A stretch of DNA of 64,000 nucleotides from the NCBI GenBank assembly GCA_016787575.1, contig JAEUUO010000031.1, positions 1 to 64,000 of the forward strand, in the 5' to 3' direction. Numbering within the stretch: position 1 is the stretch's first letter; each line of letters opens with the position of its first letter. Source of the stretch: Saprospiraceae bacterium. GTDB taxonomy: Bacteria; Bacteroidota; Bacteroidia; Chitinophagales; Saprospiraceae. The position numbers and the translations under genes were made by a program. Shown in pieces: positions 1 through 9,275 of this stretch. The notes under the pieces are model-generated. The model was not told the DNA's origin. It ran no database searches and was given only the letters and a program-made list of their open reading frames with translations.

Positions 1-63
1 TTTAATCCAGTAAGATTTATAAAATTCTTTTAATAAACCAAGCTCATAAAACGAACACAATAC

Positions 64-240
64 AAAAGCCCCTTTCAAGGGGTTTGGGGTTCAATACATA
101 CTGTTAAACAAACACATCCATGGTACACAAAACAAAAAGCCTCTTTAAAGGGGTTTGGGGTTCAATACATGCAGTTATACAAACACATTCATAGTACATA
201 TATCAAAAAGCCTAATTCAAGGGAATTGGACTTCATATTT
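64..240. repeat. Three imperfect tandem 71-bp repeats with a CCCCTT/AAGGGG hairpin
   Basis: The anchor AAAAGCC occurs at 64, 135 and 206, exactly 71 bases apart. It is followed each time by a palindromic core (CCCCTTTCAAGGGG in copy 1, decayed in copies 2 and 3), then a GGTTTGGGGTTCAATACAT-like stretch and an AAACACATyCATrGTACA stretch. Copies 1 and 2 are closest; copy 3 is the most diverged. No gene lies in this stretch (1-291). The repeat sits downstream of the minus-strand glycosyltransferase stop codon. Confidence 0.8.
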
Positions 241-291
241 GACCTTTGGTGCTTGACTTGAGATTCGGAATAAGCTTGATATGTAAATGAA

Positions 292-1590
292 TTAATTATG
301 TTTATCGAGATAAAGATCCATTAAGCTGGAAATTGCAGTTGTTAATTTCTTACGTGAATAGTTGGCAATTTTATTTTCATTGCTATGAAATGAATTATTA
401 GTGACCATTTCAATCAATCTTTCAAGATTTGTGTACAGTTGTTCAGCATCTGAATAATCTGCATTTAAACCTGATTCTGTTTCATTTAAAATTGAAACCA
501 CATCGCTGTCTTTTGGAGAAATAGAATAGATAGGTTTTTGCAAATACATGTATTCAAAAAATTTGCCGGTGATCACTCCTTTGTTTCCAGGTACCCCAAT
601 CAACAAGAGAAGATCTGCATCAAATAAAAAATCTTGAAGTCTATTATGAGGCATAGATGGATGCACTTGCAGGTATTGATTTAAGCTAGATGCATGAATT
701 TGGGCAATGATCAGTGGATCAATGTTTCCAATAAGTATCAGCTCAAATTTATCTGCAATGCGCGGAAAATCCATAAGATAATTTTCCAATACTTTCCAAA
801 ACACATTTGGGTTGCGATCTGCGCTCAAAACTCCCGCATACAACATTTTTATTTTTGAACGATTTTTAACAGGTTTTTGAATTGGGAAGGTTTCATAACC
901 ATTGGTAATTACTAAAACTTCACGATCAACAATGGATTCTAAACCTTTTTTACAATCCTGACTCACGGTAACGATTAGATCTGCTTCAAGCAAAACTGAT
1001 TTTTCCAATCGACTGTGAATACGTTTTGATAAATCCGTCAAATTGAGTTGCTTAAACGAATAAATCTGAGTCCAGGGATCTCTAAAATCTGCCAACCAGG
1101 GAATACCCAATTTCCTTTTTAATGCACGGGCAATCAAATGGGTACTGTGAGGAGGGCCTGTACTGACAATAAAGTCAACCGGATGCTGTTTTAGATAATT
1201 TTTCAATAATCGAACGGAAGGCCGGATCCAAAACATGCGCGCATCAGGAATAAAAAAATTACCGCGGATCCAAAGCAGAAAACGTTTAAACCAAGAACCT
1301 CGCTCCATTTCAGAAAAAATGCTTGGATTCACCTTTTCTTTGGTTCCTGACAATTTTTTAAATAGTGTATATGGCTCCCAAATAGATCCTTTGACTATTT
1401 CCAATCCCTCAGATATATGCTGATTTAAACTGGGGTCTATATAGGGATATTCACCATTTTTAACTGTATAAATGACTGGTTCCCATCCATTGGCAGGCAG
1501 ATATTTTGTGAAATACAACCAACGTTGGACGCCCGATCCTCCAGAAGGCGGCCAATAATAACTTATGATGAGAACACGTTTCAATTCCAA
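292..1590 (-). CDS. Glycosyltransferase, GT4-like (GT-B fold)
   Basis: Predicted cytoplasmic or membrane-associated glycosyltransferase that would add a sugar to a surface polysaccharide. The 432-residue protein opens with VLIISYYWPPSGGSGVQR, the usual N-terminal glycine-rich loop of GT4 enzymes. Further on it has a DFRDPW segment, a glycine/asparagine linker (ITNGYE) and a C-terminal KFFEYMYLQKPI stretch that corresponds to the donor-binding region. The start codon is TTG at 1590; the conserved first strand begins six residues later, so the true start cannot be much further in. It is divergent from the asparagine-synthase/flippase operon, and together they look like one polysaccharide locus. 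Donor and acceptor cannot be told from sequence. Confidence 0.8.
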   Translation of the reverse strand: MELKRVLIISYYWPPSGGSGVQRWLYFTKYLPANGWEPVIYTVKNGEYPYIDPSLNQHISEGLEIVKGSIWEPYTLFKKLSGTKEKVNPSIFSEMERGSWFKRFLLWIRGNFFIPDARMFWIRPSVRLLKNYLKQHPVDFIVSTGPPHSTHLIARALKRKLGIPWLADFRDPWTQIYSFKQLNLTDLSKRIHSRLEKSVLLEADLIVTVSQDCKKGLESIVDREVLVITNGYETFPIQKPVKNRSKIKMLYAGVLSADRNPNVFWKVLENYLMDFPRIADKFELILIGNIDPLIIAQIHASSLNQYLQVHPSMPHNRLQDFLFDADLLLLIGVPGNKGVITGKFFEYMYLQKPIYSISPKDSDVVSILNETESGLNADYSDAEQLYTNLERLIEMVTNNSFHSNENKIANYSRKKLTTAISSLMDLYLDKHN

Positions 1591-1715
1591 ATTTCTGATT
1601 CCTGGCTTCTCCGGGTAAAATTAAGCTTTGATAAGCTGAATGCGGGAATTGTTTTAAACTAGCGAGTAAAATTCATAGAGCTATAGACCCAAAAAAAGGT
1701 TTCAAGCTCTTTTTA

Positions 1716-1723
1716 TAACTTTG
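1716..1723 (+). promoter_or_regulatory. Bacteroidota -7 box (TAACTTTG) of the asnB-like operon
   Basis: TAACTTTG fits the phylum consensus TAnnTTTG and lies nine bases before the ATG at 1733, implying a nearly leaderless transcript. No clear -33 TTG is visible at the ideal distance. The position argues for translation from 1733 and against the TTG at 1721, which overlaps the box. Confidence 0.5.
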
Positions 1724-1732
1724 TCCCGATAC

Positions 1733-3664
1733 ATGTGTGGTTTAGCTGGAATTTTCAATTTAGATGGAGCACCCATCAGCAGTCAGGATCTGTTAAAAAT
1801 GACCCGAACGATCCGACATCGGGGTCCCGATGATGAAGGTTATTTATTAATAAATACCTCAAGCAAATTAATCCATCATCATTTTCATGATGACAGCATT
1901 CCGGAAATAAAATCGAGTGCATCGGTTTTACCCAGCCAAACCAATTGCAATCTTGGAATTGGATACCGGCGTCTCGCAATCATAGATTTATCTGCAAATG
2001 GACACCAACCCATGGCAGATCCGTCCAAACAAATTTGGCTGAGCTTCAATGGTGAAATTTACAATTACATTGAAATTCGAATTGAATTGCTGAAACTCGG
2101 ACATCATTTCAAATCAAACAGCGATTCTGAAGTTTTAATTCATGCTTATTTAGAATGGGGTGAGCAATGCCTTCAAAAATTTATAGGCATGTTTGCTTTT
2201 GTTATTTACGATAACAGGACCTCTAGTTTATTTATTGCCAGAGATCGAATGGGAATAAAACCATTTAATTATTTCTTGGATGGAAATCAATTTATTTATG
2301 CCTCAGAAGAAAAACAAATTGCGGCAATCATTCCCGATAAACTCAGTCCAAATCGTTCAGCTGTTTTAGAATTTTTACAGTGGAATCGACAATTTGAAAC
2401 TACCGATACTTTTGTAAAAGAAATTAAACAGTTGCCTGCGGCACATTATGCAATAATTTCTTCTCATGGCATTGAGCTAAATAGATATTGGGACATACCA
2501 TATGTGCCAGAAGATGAACTGCTCAGTGAATCGGATTCTTGCAATGCGATTCAGGAGCTATTAACTGATTCCATAAAATTGCGTTTACGCAGCGATGTCC
2601 CCTTGGGAATTGCATTAAGCGGTGGCATTGATTCTTCCGCTGTCTGTTGTTTGGCAAGAACCTTAACCAAACAAGCTATACGGACTTTTTCAGTGTATTA
2701 TGAAGGCAAACAATTTGATGAAAGAAAGTACATTCAGGCTGTATTGGATCAGGGTGGTTTTGAATCTACTTTCCAAACCGGAAGCAAAGAAATTACAGTT
2801 GAAGAATTAACTGCGTGGACTTACCATCAGGATGCTCCGACTGCAGGTGGAAGTCCATACTCTGCTTATTTAAATTATAAAAATGTCCGTAAAGCAGGAA
2901 TCATCGTTTTGCTTAATGGGCAAGGCGGAGACGAATTGTTTGCAGGGTACCCTTATTTTTATAAATATTATCTGGCTCAATGTATTCAACAAAGAAATTA
3001 TGGTGAACTATTAAAGACCACTGCAAACTTGGCATATCATCAAGGCTTGAAATCAGCATTGTCGCATAGCTATCTGGCCGTTCAAAGTTTAAATTCAGAT
3101 CCAGTTTCATTAAAAAAGTTGGAACATAAAAAATATGCATCGCCGGAATTGTATCCAGATACTCAAATGCAATTTAACGTACGCAGCAATCGCTCCTTGC
3201 TTTCAACTGCACTGCAAAATGCAATTCAAATAAGCCATTTGCCACACATGCTTCATTGGGAAGACCGGAATTCAATGGCAAATTCAATTGAAAGCCGTGT
3301 TCCTTTTTTAGATCACAGATTGGTAGAAAAATCCTTTTACATTCCGGATCATTTGAAATTGCATCATGGTGAAACAAAGTATATATTAAGACAAAGTATG
3401 AAACGCTATGTTCCGGAAATTATATTAAGCAGAAAAGATAAAATCGGCTTTGCTAGTCCGACAAATTTATGGACCCATAGTATTTTAAATGAAGCCATTC
3501 AGGACATGGCACACAGTTCCGGATTTCTATCCAGAGATTGGTGGCATGGCAAACAAATACAAGAACGCATCGTTAAGAACACAGATCAATTTGGAGAAAA
3601 CGAATTGTGGAAAATTTTTACAACTGAATTGTGGTACCAATCTACATTTGCGAAAAATCAATAA
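1733..3664 (+). CDS. asnB: Asparagine synthase (glutamine-hydrolysing)-type amidotransferase
   Basis: Transfers ammonia from glutamine to an ATP-activated carboxylate; the canonical product is asparagine, but copies in polysaccharide loci may amidate sugar acids. The start was set at ATG 1733 because Cys2 (MCGLAGIF) must be N-terminal to act as the class II glutaminase nucleophile; a longer reading from TTG 1721 would bury it. The glutaminase domain (about 1-220) shows RHRGPDDEG and FNGEIYN. The synthetase domain has the PP-loop SGGIDSS near residue 296 and a later SRVPFLDHR. Full length, about 643 residues. It is followed, with overlap, by a methyltransferase and a flippase gene, so cell-surface glycan modification is as plausible as plain asparagine supply. 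Confidence 0.88.
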   Translation: MCGLAGIFNLDGAPISSQDLLKMTRTIRHRGPDDEGYLLINTSSKLIHHHFHDDSIPEIKSSASVLPSQTNCNLGIGYRRLAIIDLSANGHQPMADPSKQIWLSFNGEIYNYIEIRIELLKLGHHFKSNSDSEVLIHAYLEWGEQCLQKFIGMFAFVIYDNRTSSLFIARDRMGIKPFNYFLDGNQFIYASEEKQIAAIIPDKLSPNRSAVLEFLQWNRQFETTDTFVKEIKQLPAAHYAIISSHGIELNRYWDIPYVPEDELLSESDSCNAIQELLTDSIKLRLRSDVPLGIALSGGIDSSAVCCLARTLTKQAIRTFSVYYEGKQFDERKYIQAVLDQGGFESTFQTGSKEITVEELTAWTYHQDAPTAGGSPYSAYLNYKNVRKAGIIVLLNGQGGDELFAGYPYFYKYYLAQCIQQRNYGELLKTTANLAYHQGLKSALSHSYLAVQSLNSDPVSLKKLEHKKYASPELYPDTQMQFNVRSNRSLLSTALQNAIQISHLPHMLHWEDRNSMANSIESRVPFLDHRLVEKSFYIPDHLKLHHGETKYILRQSMKRYVPEIILSRKDKIGFASPTNLWTHSILNEAIQDMAHSSGFLSRDWWHGKQIQERIVKNTDQFGENELWKIFTTELWYQSTFAKNQ

Positions 3665-4734
3665 ATCAACAATTTGTGCAAAGCAATCCAAGTTTAAAGA
3701 AAATTCAAGAAGTAGCATTTCAATTGCAAAAAGACCTATTGCAACTTGATATCGATAAATTGGCTGTCTCCGAAAGTGTTAAAAGTTATTTTCGATTTGA
3801 TTTAACAAAATTGACATATGTAAGCAAATGCAATGCCTTTATTTTATATCACCTATTAAAAGACGGTAAATTTCTTAAATCAAATTCAATCATTGTAGAT
3901 CATGGAGCTGGTATAGGATTGTTTTCATTTCTTGTTAAAAGAATGGGTTATACCTGTCTCAGTCACGATTTATTTGATGAATACCTTGATGGTATACGTA
4001 AAATAGGAACCTCCTTAAATGCCCGTCCAGACTATTTTGTTTTAGGTGACACCAATGCACTGCTTGCATATTGTCATTTTCATGATTTAAATATTGTGGG
4101 ACTTGCTTCCCGAAATGTAATCGAACACATACCAGATTATCGAATGTTTTTTAATGAGATTGCCAGCTTGGGTGGAAATGAATTCAAAGTAATGATTACA
4201 ACTTCCGCAAACATTCACAATCCTTTAGTAAAAAGACTTCATTTGAAAATTCACAAGCAATATGAATACAAAGGCAGTCGTCTTGATATGGACAACCCGG
4301 AATTGGATGAAACGCTCAGTGGCATACAATTGCGATCCCAATTAATTAAAACTAACTTTCCACAATTGGACTCAGAAACAGTTCGAACCCTTGCAATACT
4401 AAACCGCAGTTTTACTGAGAAATCCATCCTTCAACGTACCGCAAATTACATTCAAACCGGCAATTTGCCCGCTGAGCCTTTAGAAATTAGCAATACCTGT
4501 GATCCGATCACCGGAGCCTGGGTAGAGCGTCTGGTACCATTTTCTGATTATCAGGAAGCTGCAGGTTCTGCTGGTTTTGAAGCAGTGGCAATTGCTGGAT
4601 TTTACAATACAAATTACAGCTCTTTTATAAAAAATTGCATTTCTTATATTTTAAATGCAATGCTTACATTTAAACATCCTTTTGTTTTGAATTTATCTCC
4701 GTTTCTTGCTATGAAACTTACAAAAAGTAAATGA
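3631..4734 (+). CDS. SAM-dependent methyltransferase-like protein
   Basis: A class I methyltransferase fold is suggested by VDHGAGIGLFSFL (motif I, about residues 88-100), an acidic end of the second strand (LSHDLFDEY) and a later NVIEHIPD motif typical of Methyltransf_11/23 families. The substrate is unknown; its place between an amidotransferase and a flippase suggests a glycan or lipid-linked sugar. The longest reading starts at GTG 3631 and overlaps the previous gene by 34 bases; GTG 3676 is an alternative start with less overlap. The stop overlaps the next start as ATGA, indicating translational coupling. The long region after about residue 200 has no motif I can name. Confidence 0.65.
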   Translation: MVPIYICEKSINQQFVQSNPSLKKIQEVAFQLQKDLLQLDIDKLAVSESVKSYFRFDLTKLTYVSKCNAFILYHLLKDGKFLKSNSIIVDHGAGIGLFSFLVKRMGYTCLSHDLFDEYLDGIRKIGTSLNARPDYFVLGDTNALLAYCHFHDLNIVGLASRNVIEHIPDYRMFFNEIASLGGNEFKVMITTSANIHNPLVKRLHLKIHKQYEYKGSRLDMDNPELDETLSGIQLRSQLIKTNFPQLDSETVRTLAILNRSFTEKSILQRTANYIQTGNLPAEPLEISNTCDPITGAWVERLVPFSDYQEAAGSAGFEAVAIAGFYNTNYSSFIKNCISYILNAMLTFKHPFVLNLSPFLAMKLTKSK

Positions 4735-6032
4735 ACTTTTACAAAACAAGTTTTATGAGTGGCCTGTCTTCAGTGATCAATATGATTACAGGACTGATTA
4801 TTACAAAGATGAGCGCAAAGATTATTGGTCCGGTTGGAACCGCCTATATCGGTAAATTTGGAAATATTTCCGGATTAATTTTGATCATTGCCACTGCATC
4901 GATTGCTACCGGTATTGTTAAATATGTTTCTGAATACAAAGACAATCCACAAAAACTAAAGGAAGTTATACAATCTGCTTTTAGTATTATTGGAATTGGT
5001 TCTTTGACCTGCTGTTTGTTTGTATTAATCAGCGCCAATTATTTAAATCACGCTGCATTTAATGACCAGGATTTTAAAATTGTTTTTATACTGTATGGAT
5101 GTTTTTTAATTATAATTTCACTCCAGGTATTAGTTACAGGTATTTTAAATGGACTTGGAGAAATCAATAAACTTACCTATGTCAACATAGCCGCCTCTTT
5201 ATTAAATTTAATAACTACTCTCTTTCTTATCACAAAGTTTAATGTGATCGGAGCTTTACTTTCAAATTCATTATTTGGATTGTTTTCTGCAATTGTAGGA
5301 ATGATTGCCTTGGGAAAATTAAATTTTCTAAATAAGGAATATTTCAAATTTCATTTGAATTTAGAATTTGCCAAACAATTAATAAAGTATGGAGTATTTT
5401 CTGCAATTACATCATTTAGTTGGATGTGGTCTATGATAATTATCCGTGAAATGGTTGAGCACAATTTAAGCATAACGGATGCCGGTTTGTGGCAAGCTAT
5501 GTTTAGTCTTTCTGATCGCTATTTAGCAGTAATTACCGGATCCATGGTAGTGTATTTCATTCCTAAACTATCCGCCATCACAGAAACCGGTGAATTGGTA
5601 CGCGAAATCCGAAAGGCATTTAAACGAATTCTTCCGATCATGATTCTGATTGCAGGAGGTATTTGGATATGCAGGGACTTAATTATATCAATTCTACTTG
5701 CTGAAACTTTTAGACCCATGCGTGTTTTATTTGGATTTCAAATGATGGGAGACGTATTTCGTGTTTCAGCATTGATATTAAGTTACATCATTGCCTCAAA
5801 AGCCATGTTTAGGAGTGGACTGAAAGCGGATTTATCATTTCATGCACTTTTAATCATTTGCACTTACATTTGTCTGAATCAATTTGGATTGGTAGGTTGT
5901 AGCTATGCATATGCAATAGCATGTTTTCTATATTTCTGTATTTACTTAATTATTTTTAAAGACCTCATTGTACTCATTAAAAAAAGTGTTTTACCAAAAC
6001 CCTGGAAACAAAATGTGAGGTTGAAGGGATAA
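4731..6032 (+). CDS. O-antigen/polysaccharide flippase (Wzx-type, MATE/MOP superfamily)
   Basis: Polytopic inner-membrane protein of 433 residues with about twelve hydrophobic segments. The N-terminal sequence SGLSSVINMITGLIITKMSA and the following IGPVGTAYIGKFGN match the way O-antigen translocases begin. The role would be to flip undecaprenyl-diphosphate-linked sugar units to the periplasmic face. The start codon overlaps the preceding stop (ATGA at 4731), placing it in one operon with the amidotransferase and methyltransferase genes. Substrate specificity is not readable. Confidence 0.82.
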   Translation: MNFYKTSFMSGLSSVINMITGLIITKMSAKIIGPVGTAYIGKFGNISGLILIIATASIATGIVKYVSEYKDNPQKLKEVIQSAFSIIGIGSLTCCLFVLISANYLNHAAFNDQDFKIVFILYGCFLIIISLQVLVTGILNGLGEINKLTYVNIAASLLNLITTLFLITKFNVIGALLSNSLFGLFSAIVGMIALGKLNFLNKEYFKFHLNLEFAKQLIKYGVFSAITSFSWMWSMIIIREMVEHNLSITDAGLWQAMFSLSDRYLAVITGSMVVYFIPKLSAITETGELVREIRKAFKRILPIMILIAGGIWICRDLIISILLAETFRPMRVLFGFQMMGDVFRVSALILSYIIASKAMFRSGLKADLSFHALLIICTYICLNQFGLVGCSYAYAIACFLYFCIYLIIFKDLIVLIKKSVLPKPWKQNVRLKG

Positions 6033-6065
6033 GAAAGAACAAGAGTCTATACAAGGGAAATATTT

Positions 6066-6184
6066 AGAAAGGAAGTATATAGATTATAGATTTTTGGAAA
6101 TAATGCAGTTTTTCAATTGAACCATTGCAGGATTGTAGCATTGAACAATTTGAACATTTACTATTGACTAAAGACTTCCTTTCT
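6066..6184. repeat. 11-bp inverted repeat between convergent genes
   Basis: AGAAAGGAAGT (6066-6076) and ACTTCCTTTCT (6174-6184) are perfect inverted copies separated by 97 bases. The stretch between also holds short repeats such as TATAGATTATAGATT. The position between a plus-strand and a minus-strand gene end would suit transcription termination, but the spacing is too long for a simple intrinsic terminator. Confidence 0.4.
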
Positions 6185-6207
6185 ATAGACTTTTACACTG
6201 AAATTCT

Positions 6208-6732
6208 CTATGCTCGCAGGATTCTTAGGAACTCCACCCAGGGCCCGGCGTCAGCTTTATACTGTTTAGCCATTACTCTTACAATTTGATAGATATGATC
6301 GAGATCATGAGCCATCCAGGTAGAAAGCAACTGACTCAAAGTAACTTGTCCAAATTGAGGATGAATTCCTGTTTTTATAAAATCTGATTCTTGCAAATTC
6401 ATATTTTCCAATAATCTCAAATTGACTTCGCGCAATTCACGGAACTCATGGCAGAGTTCCAAAATGGTTTTTCCTTTTGAATTTTCAAATTGGGCAAAGC
6501 GATCAAAACTTTGAAAAGTACCCGTTCCGCTACCGTGTAATATAACTTCAATCCGTTGAATCCAGTTTGTTCTTTCTGCATGTACATAATGACCCATGAC
6601 ATCATAGGGTGACCAGGTTTCCTCCCCTTCGTTAGTATTTATCCATGAATCTGAAAGTCCGACTAAGAGAGACTCCAGGACATTGGGAGTTCTTTTCAAT
6701 ACTTCAATAAGTTCATTTAAATTAAAAGCCAT
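6208..6732 (-). CDS. DinB-superfamily protein (YfiT/DinB_2-like)
   Basis: A 174-residue protein with the DinB four-helix layout. The opening helix precedes TWSPYDVMGHYVHAE (His48 and His51), and a late HDLDHIYQIVR supplies two more histidines; these are the usual divalent-metal ligands of the family. DinB-like proteins include thiol-dependent S-transferases, and most are uncharacterised. ATG start. Thirteen bases separate it from the membrane-protein gene upstream, so the two are probably co-transcribed. The specific reaction is unknown. Confidence 0.75.
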   Translation of the reverse strand: MAFNLNELIEVLKRTPNVLESLLVGLSDSWINTNEGEETWSPYDVMGHYVHAERTNWIQRIEVILHGSGTGTFQSFDRFAQFENSKGKTILELCHEFRELREVNLRLLENMNLQESDFIKTGIHPQFGQVTLSQLLSTWMAHDLDHIYQIVRVMAKQYKADAGPWVEFLRILRA

Positions 6733-6744
6733 ATTTTAAATTTT

Positions 6745-7362
6745 TTAATGAAAAATGATTGAAAGCAATCCGGTCACGATCATTGTAAGTGCAGTCACAA
6801 TTCCTGCATTGTGTTCCCATTTATGTGAATTGATTTTATTTAAACCACGATTTGCTAATATGATTCCGGTTAACATTCCTGCCATACTAAAAATCGTATA
6901 GATCGCAAGTGATAAACCTAAAATTTTCCAACCATAAAAACTTGCGTTTATAAAATAAGCTTCTATTTCTAGACATGGTGAAAGAAACATAAAAGCCAAT
7001 AAGGCATAAATTACTTGCTTCCTGGTTTTAGTTTGCTCCATCATTTGATCATCAATATGAAAATGATGATGCGTATGATGCCTATAAATAAAATAAAAAC
7101 CTGAAAGGATTAATATCCCGGGGCCAAACCATAAAAGCAGGTGATGATAGGATTGGTAGAATTTTTGTGCCAGTCCACCCAGTATCAAGCCCAGTAAGAC
7201 GGTACTCAAAACATGGGCCAGGGATAATGAAAAACCTACTTTGATTAATTCAGATTCAGACCATTTTTGGGCCTTTGCTAAACTCACCAAAGGAAGCCAA
7301 TGACTCGGAATCAAGGCATGCAATAGGCTGATAATAAATGTTCCGGTTAAAATTTCGACCAT
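6745..7362 (-). CDS. Polytopic membrane protein, NicO/RcnA- or TauE-like metal transporter candidate
   Basis: About six hydrophobic segments. The first carries LLHALIPSHWLPLVSLAKA, resembling the HAxxPxH signature of nickel/cobalt and urease-accessory UreH-like transporters. A histidine-rich loop (YRHHTHHHFHID) in mid-protein is like the metal-sensing loop of RcnA. The likely role is Ni/Co or related cation transport. I chose ATG 7362: the longer reading from TTG 7431 adds a polar tail, and a near-consensus -7 box (GATATTTG, 7377 to 7370 on the minus strand) lies just upstream of 7362. Substrate is inferred only. Confidence 0.55.
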   Translation of the reverse strand: MVEILTGTFIISLLHALIPSHWLPLVSLAKAQKWSESELIKVGFSLSLAHVLSTVLLGLILGGLAQKFYQSYHHLLLWFGPGILILSGFYFIYRHHTHHHFHIDDQMMEQTKTRKQVIYALLAFMFLSPCLEIEAYFINASFYGWKILGLSLAIYTIFSMAGMLTGIILANRGLNKINSHKWEHNAGIVTALTMIVTGLLSIIFH

Positions 7363-7584
7363 AAGAATGCAAATATCAGTGTTTCCCGCTAAAACCCATG
7401 GCTTCTTAGTATCTAATTTGACAAGTATCAATTGTGCAATTGATAGTAGTCATAGGTTGGTACCGGAAATAAGTGAATTTTTACAGGTCTGTTGTTATAG
7501 GCATTGGACAAGGACTACGATGCAAAAAATAAGAAAAACGATTGGAATGACATTATAAAATGTATCAAATTTACCGATGAACCT

Positions 7585-7992
7585 ATGAAAATTGTAATAA
7601 ACGATACCTTAAGCATTCGAGACATTCAGGAAAAATTTTCTGAACGATATCCCTTTTTAAAAATTGAATTTTTTCGCAAGGAGCATTCGAAGCATACTGG
7701 TTCAAAAAAAGAATTGATGATACCTTCAGATATGTTATTGCAAGATTGCAGATCCGTCCATAACAAAGGAAATCTTGAAATACATCCAAGCACTACAGTG
7801 ATGAAACTGGAACAAGAATTTCAGGAATCGTATGGTTTATCTGCACAAGTATTTAGAAAGTCCGGTGATGTATGGATTGAAACTACAGTAACCGATGATT
7901 GGACACTTGCAAAACAAAACGAAGAGGCAGAATCTTTTTACAATGCGGTTCAGGAGGCAAAAAAAACTGATAGAAATCAATTGTTACTTTAA
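7585..7992 (+). CDS. Conserved hypothetical protein, about 135 aa
   Basis: Soluble, charged protein starting MKIVINDTLSIRDIQEKF, with a second half containing EFQESYGLSAQVFRKSG and TTVTDDWTLAKQN. It looks like a two-lobed alpha/beta domain that I recall as common in Bacteroidota but without assigned function. ATG 7585 was chosen over a TTG at 7504, whose extra 27 residues are low-complexity polar. Its 3' end overlaps the convergent sulfite-exporter-like gene by four bases. Confidence 0.65.
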   Translation: MKIVINDTLSIRDIQEKFSERYPFLKIEFFRKEHSKHTGSKKELMIPSDMLLQDCRSVHNKGNLEIHPSTTVMKLEQEFQESYGLSAQVFRKSGDVWIETTVTDDWTLAKQNEEAESFYNAVQEAKKTDRNQLLL

Positions 7993-8726
7993 TTTCTAAG
8001 AACTACTTTAACGATTCCTGCAATACCAATCAACAAGATTAACAATAAAGTCAATTTTTGAAATCGCTCGGTCGGAATCCGATTCAATATCAATTTACCC
8101 AAATAGGTTCCCATAAGACTTACTAAAATTAATAATGGAACTAAATATAAAATATCCCTGTGGACGTATCCATTCATCACATAAACTATGCTTCTGCTTA
8201 AATCAACACCGAGATCAATGATTGCAGAACTTGCAATATAGACTTCCTTTTCGAGTTGAAATGCAGATAAAACCAATCCCCTGATTGCGCCTCCTGTTCC
8301 CATTAGTCCTGCAACAAAACCTGATAAAGCACCTCCAGCAATAGAATTGACCGGATTGATATTCATTTTGACATTCCGAAATAAAAGCAATGCCAATCCA
8401 AGGATCACCAATAATATGGATATTCCCAACTCAAAACTTTCCTTTTTAAAATAACGACTTAATACGGCTCCTAATATAACAAACAAAACCGCAGGAATAC
8501 CCAAATAAATTAAAATTCGTCGATCGATTCCCTGACGGAACAATCCAATTTTAGTCAGGTTACTTGAAACATGAAACAATGCTGTAATTCCAAGAACGGA
8601 TTGGAAATCCAAAAAATATTCTGCCAACGGAACAAAATAAATTGATGAACCAAATCCACCAACGGTTCCAAGTATTTCCGCCAAAATTGCCAGAAAAATA
8701 AAAACAGCGACTGCAAAATTGCTCAA
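7989..8726 (-). CDS. TauE/SafE (TSUP) family membrane transporter
   Basis: 245 residues with about eight hydrophobic helices in two related halves. The glycine-rich turns GTVGGFGSSIYFVPL near the N-terminus and GLMGTGGAIRGLVLSAF in the second half are the paired signature of the TSUP (sulfite/organosulfonate exporter) family. Substrate is unknown. TTG start at 8726; a good -7 box (TATCTTTG, 8763 to 8756 on the minus strand) lies 30 bases upstream, so it has its own promoter and need not depend on the heat-shock operon. Confidence 0.78.
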   Translation of the reverse strand: MSNFAVAVFIFLAILAEILGTVGGFGSSIYFVPLAEYFLDFQSVLGITALFHVSSNLTKIGLFRQGIDRRILIYLGIPAVLFVILGAVLSRYFKKESFELGISILLVILGLALLLFRNVKMNINPVNSIAGGALSGFVAGLMGTGGAIRGLVLSAFQLEKEVYIASSAIIDLGVDLSRSIVYVMNGYVHRDILYLVPLLILVSLMGTYLGKLILNRIPTERFQKLTLLLILLIGIAGIVKVVLRN

Positions 8727-8817
8727 GGTGATCTAGTTTTTAATTTAAAGAACTCCAAAGATAACCAGGAGCGCAAACATCTATTCACCTAAATCCGGGA
8801 ATTTTTTAATTCCCAAT

Positions 8818-9258
8818 TTATGAAATCTTAATTTCTTTCGCTAGTTTTTCTGAAAACTGTTCCAATTTAGGCAAATGAATTTTTAATACACCATCTACAT
8901 AAGCAGCAGTGATGTGTGACTGGTCTATAGAAGCAGGCAAGGTAAAACTTCTACTGAATGCTGAATAGTTAAACTCTCTGTGCTTCCATTCCACATTTTC
9001 CTTTGATTCCTGTTTATTTTCCTTCTCCATCGAAATAGTCAGAATTGAATTTTCATCCACATTTAAACTAAAATCCGATTTTGATAAACCAGGAGCAGCT
9101 AGTTCAATGGAAAAATGTTTAATACTTTCCAATACATTGACAGCTGGAAAGTTCATGTCATTCCCTTTAAATAAATCCAATCCAGTAAAATCATTATACC
9201 AGGAAGGGAAATTAGCAAAAAAAGGGAAATTCCTGTTAATACGACTTAAAGAATTCAT
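8818..9258 (-). CDS. Small heat-shock protein (Hsp20/alpha-crystallin)
   Basis: ATP-independent holdase chaperone, 146 residues. An aromatic N-terminal arm (FPFFANFPSWYNDF) leads into an alpha-crystallin domain with ELAAPGLSKSDFSL, EFNYSAFSRSFTLP and the A-x-x-x-x-G-V-L motif (AAYVDGVLKIHLP). The usual C-terminal IxI/V anchor is not obvious. It is the last gene of a CBS-USP-Hsp20 operon, 17 bases after the universal stress protein gene, so it is likely induced with them. Confidence 0.9.
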   Translation of the reverse strand: MNSLSRINRNFPFFANFPSWYNDFTGLDLFKGNDMNFPAVNVLESIKHFSIELAAPGLSKSDFSLNVDENSILTISMEKENKQESKENVEWKHREFNYSAFSRSFTLPASIDQSHITAAYVDGVLKIHLPKLEQFSEKLAKEIKIS

Positions 9259-9275
9259 AACAAACTATTTAATGT

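Noticed and set aside
6066..6184. Intrinsic terminator for the flippase operon
   Set aside because: Arms are 97 bases apart and no T-tract follows; kept only as an inverted repeat of unknown use.
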